DNA from: an uncultured Campylobacter sp.
Lineage (GTDB): Bacteria > Campylobacterota > Campylobacteria > Campylobacterales > Campylobacteraceae
DNA: 6,574 bases
Direction of reading: 5' to 3'
NCBI RefSeq assembly: GCF_938045625.1
Contig: NZ_CALIAV010000033.1
Coordinates: forward strand, 1-6,574
Positions within the stretch are counted from its first letter, which is position 1. The number at the start of each line of letters is the position of its first letter. Under the pieces are notes generated by a model. That model had not been told where the DNA came from. It worked only from the letters and a program-made list of their open reading frames with translations, and did not search any database. A program made the translations under genes and the position numbers. Positions 6,402-6,574 of this stretch are shown in pieces.

Positions 6402-6539
6402 CTTTTTCTCGTACTAAATTTTACCGATACTAACACAAGCAAGCTTAAAATACTATTTTCAAGGATTGCGATATTAACTATAAAACATAAATTAATCAAA
6501 GTTTTTGATGATGTAAAATTTGGGGAAGAAATTTAAAGA
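6402..6539 (-). promoter_or_regulatory. Gap between tRNA gene and mccR, probable mccRS promoter region
   Basis: A 138-base AT-rich gap with no open frame of note. On the minus strand two -10-like hexamers match TATAAT at 5 of 6 positions: TATAGT (6482-6477) and TAAAAT (6423-6418). Neither has a good -35, which is usual for Campylobacter promoters. ATCAAA-GTT-TTTGAT (6495-6509) is a small 6-bp inverted repeat that might end the tRNA transcript, but it is AT-rich and lacks a clean T-run. Read-through from the tRNA promoter is also possible. Confidence 0.3.
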
Positions 6540-6574
6540 TGGTGGAGTTAAGCGGGATCGAACCGCCGACCTCT
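6540..6574 (-). tRNA. 3' end of a tRNA gene (partial; isotype uncertain, perhaps tRNA-Ala)
   Basis: The minus strand reads GGCGG-TTCGATC-CCGCT, a T-arm with a 5-bp stem (one G-U pair) and canonical TTCGA loop, then TAACTCC as the 3' acceptor strand, discriminator A and an encoded CCA at 6542-6540. The 5' half with the anticodon is beyond the window. U at position 70 and A73 would suit tRNA-Ala (G3-U70), but position 3 is not visible, so the isotype is a guess. Its 3' end faces the mcc genes. Confidence 0.88.

Noticed and set aside
6495..6509. ATCAAAGTTTTTGAT inverted repeat as an FNR/CRP-type operator
   Set aside because: The half-sites are in the opposite order (ATCAA...TTGAT) and spacing to the consensus TTGAT-N4-ATCAA, so it is at most a small AT-rich hairpin.

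Overview
The window carries most of a respiratory sulfite reductase (Mcc) locus, and every recognisable gene is on the minus strand. Right to left, in the direction of transcription, it holds: the 3' end of a tRNA gene (6540-6574), the response regulator mccR, the sensor kinase mccS, the octahaem cytochrome c sulfite reductase mccA, the FKBP-type peptidyl-prolyl isomerase mccB, the four-cluster iron-sulfur protein mccC, and the first 176 codons of the NrfD-like quinol dehydrogenase mccD, which runs off the left edge. Order and content match the mcc locus known from Wolinella succinogenes.

The organism is most likely a Campylobacterota member, probably a Campylobacter of the higher-GC oral group (curvus/rectus/showae-like). 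The grounds are gene order, protein character, the kinase H-box style (ISHQWRQPL), and the very frequent AAATTT hexamer in coding and intergenic DNA. The species is not determinable by eye.

Inferred pathway: menaquinol is oxidised by MccD in the membrane, electrons pass through the four [4Fe-4S] clusters of Tat-exported MccC to periplasmic MccA, and MccA reduces sulfite to sulfide with six electrons. MccA has seven CXXCH motifs plus the special CX15CH motif for haem 8. Two further cysteines have the spacing of the copper ligands of W. succinogenes MccA. MccB is a periplasmic foldase whose position suggests it helps MccA mature. MccR/MccS is the likely regulatory pair, and MccS has its own c-type haem motif in a periplasmic Tll0287-like (DUF3365) sensor domain.

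Non-coding features are a C4T5-6 tandem repeat in the mccS-mccA gap (candidate regulator site), a strong AAGGAGG ribosome binding site before mccA, and a perfect 9-bp stem-loop between mccA and mccB. mccR/mccS overlap by 17 bases with a GTG start for mccS, and mccC/mccD are one base apart. No stretch over 300 bases lacks a gene, and I see no insertion sequence, CRISPR array or phage gene. The system is a known type; the less familiar parts are the haem-bearing kinase with an altered ATP-binding box, the promoter repeats, the intercistronic hairpin and the His-containing tail of MccB.
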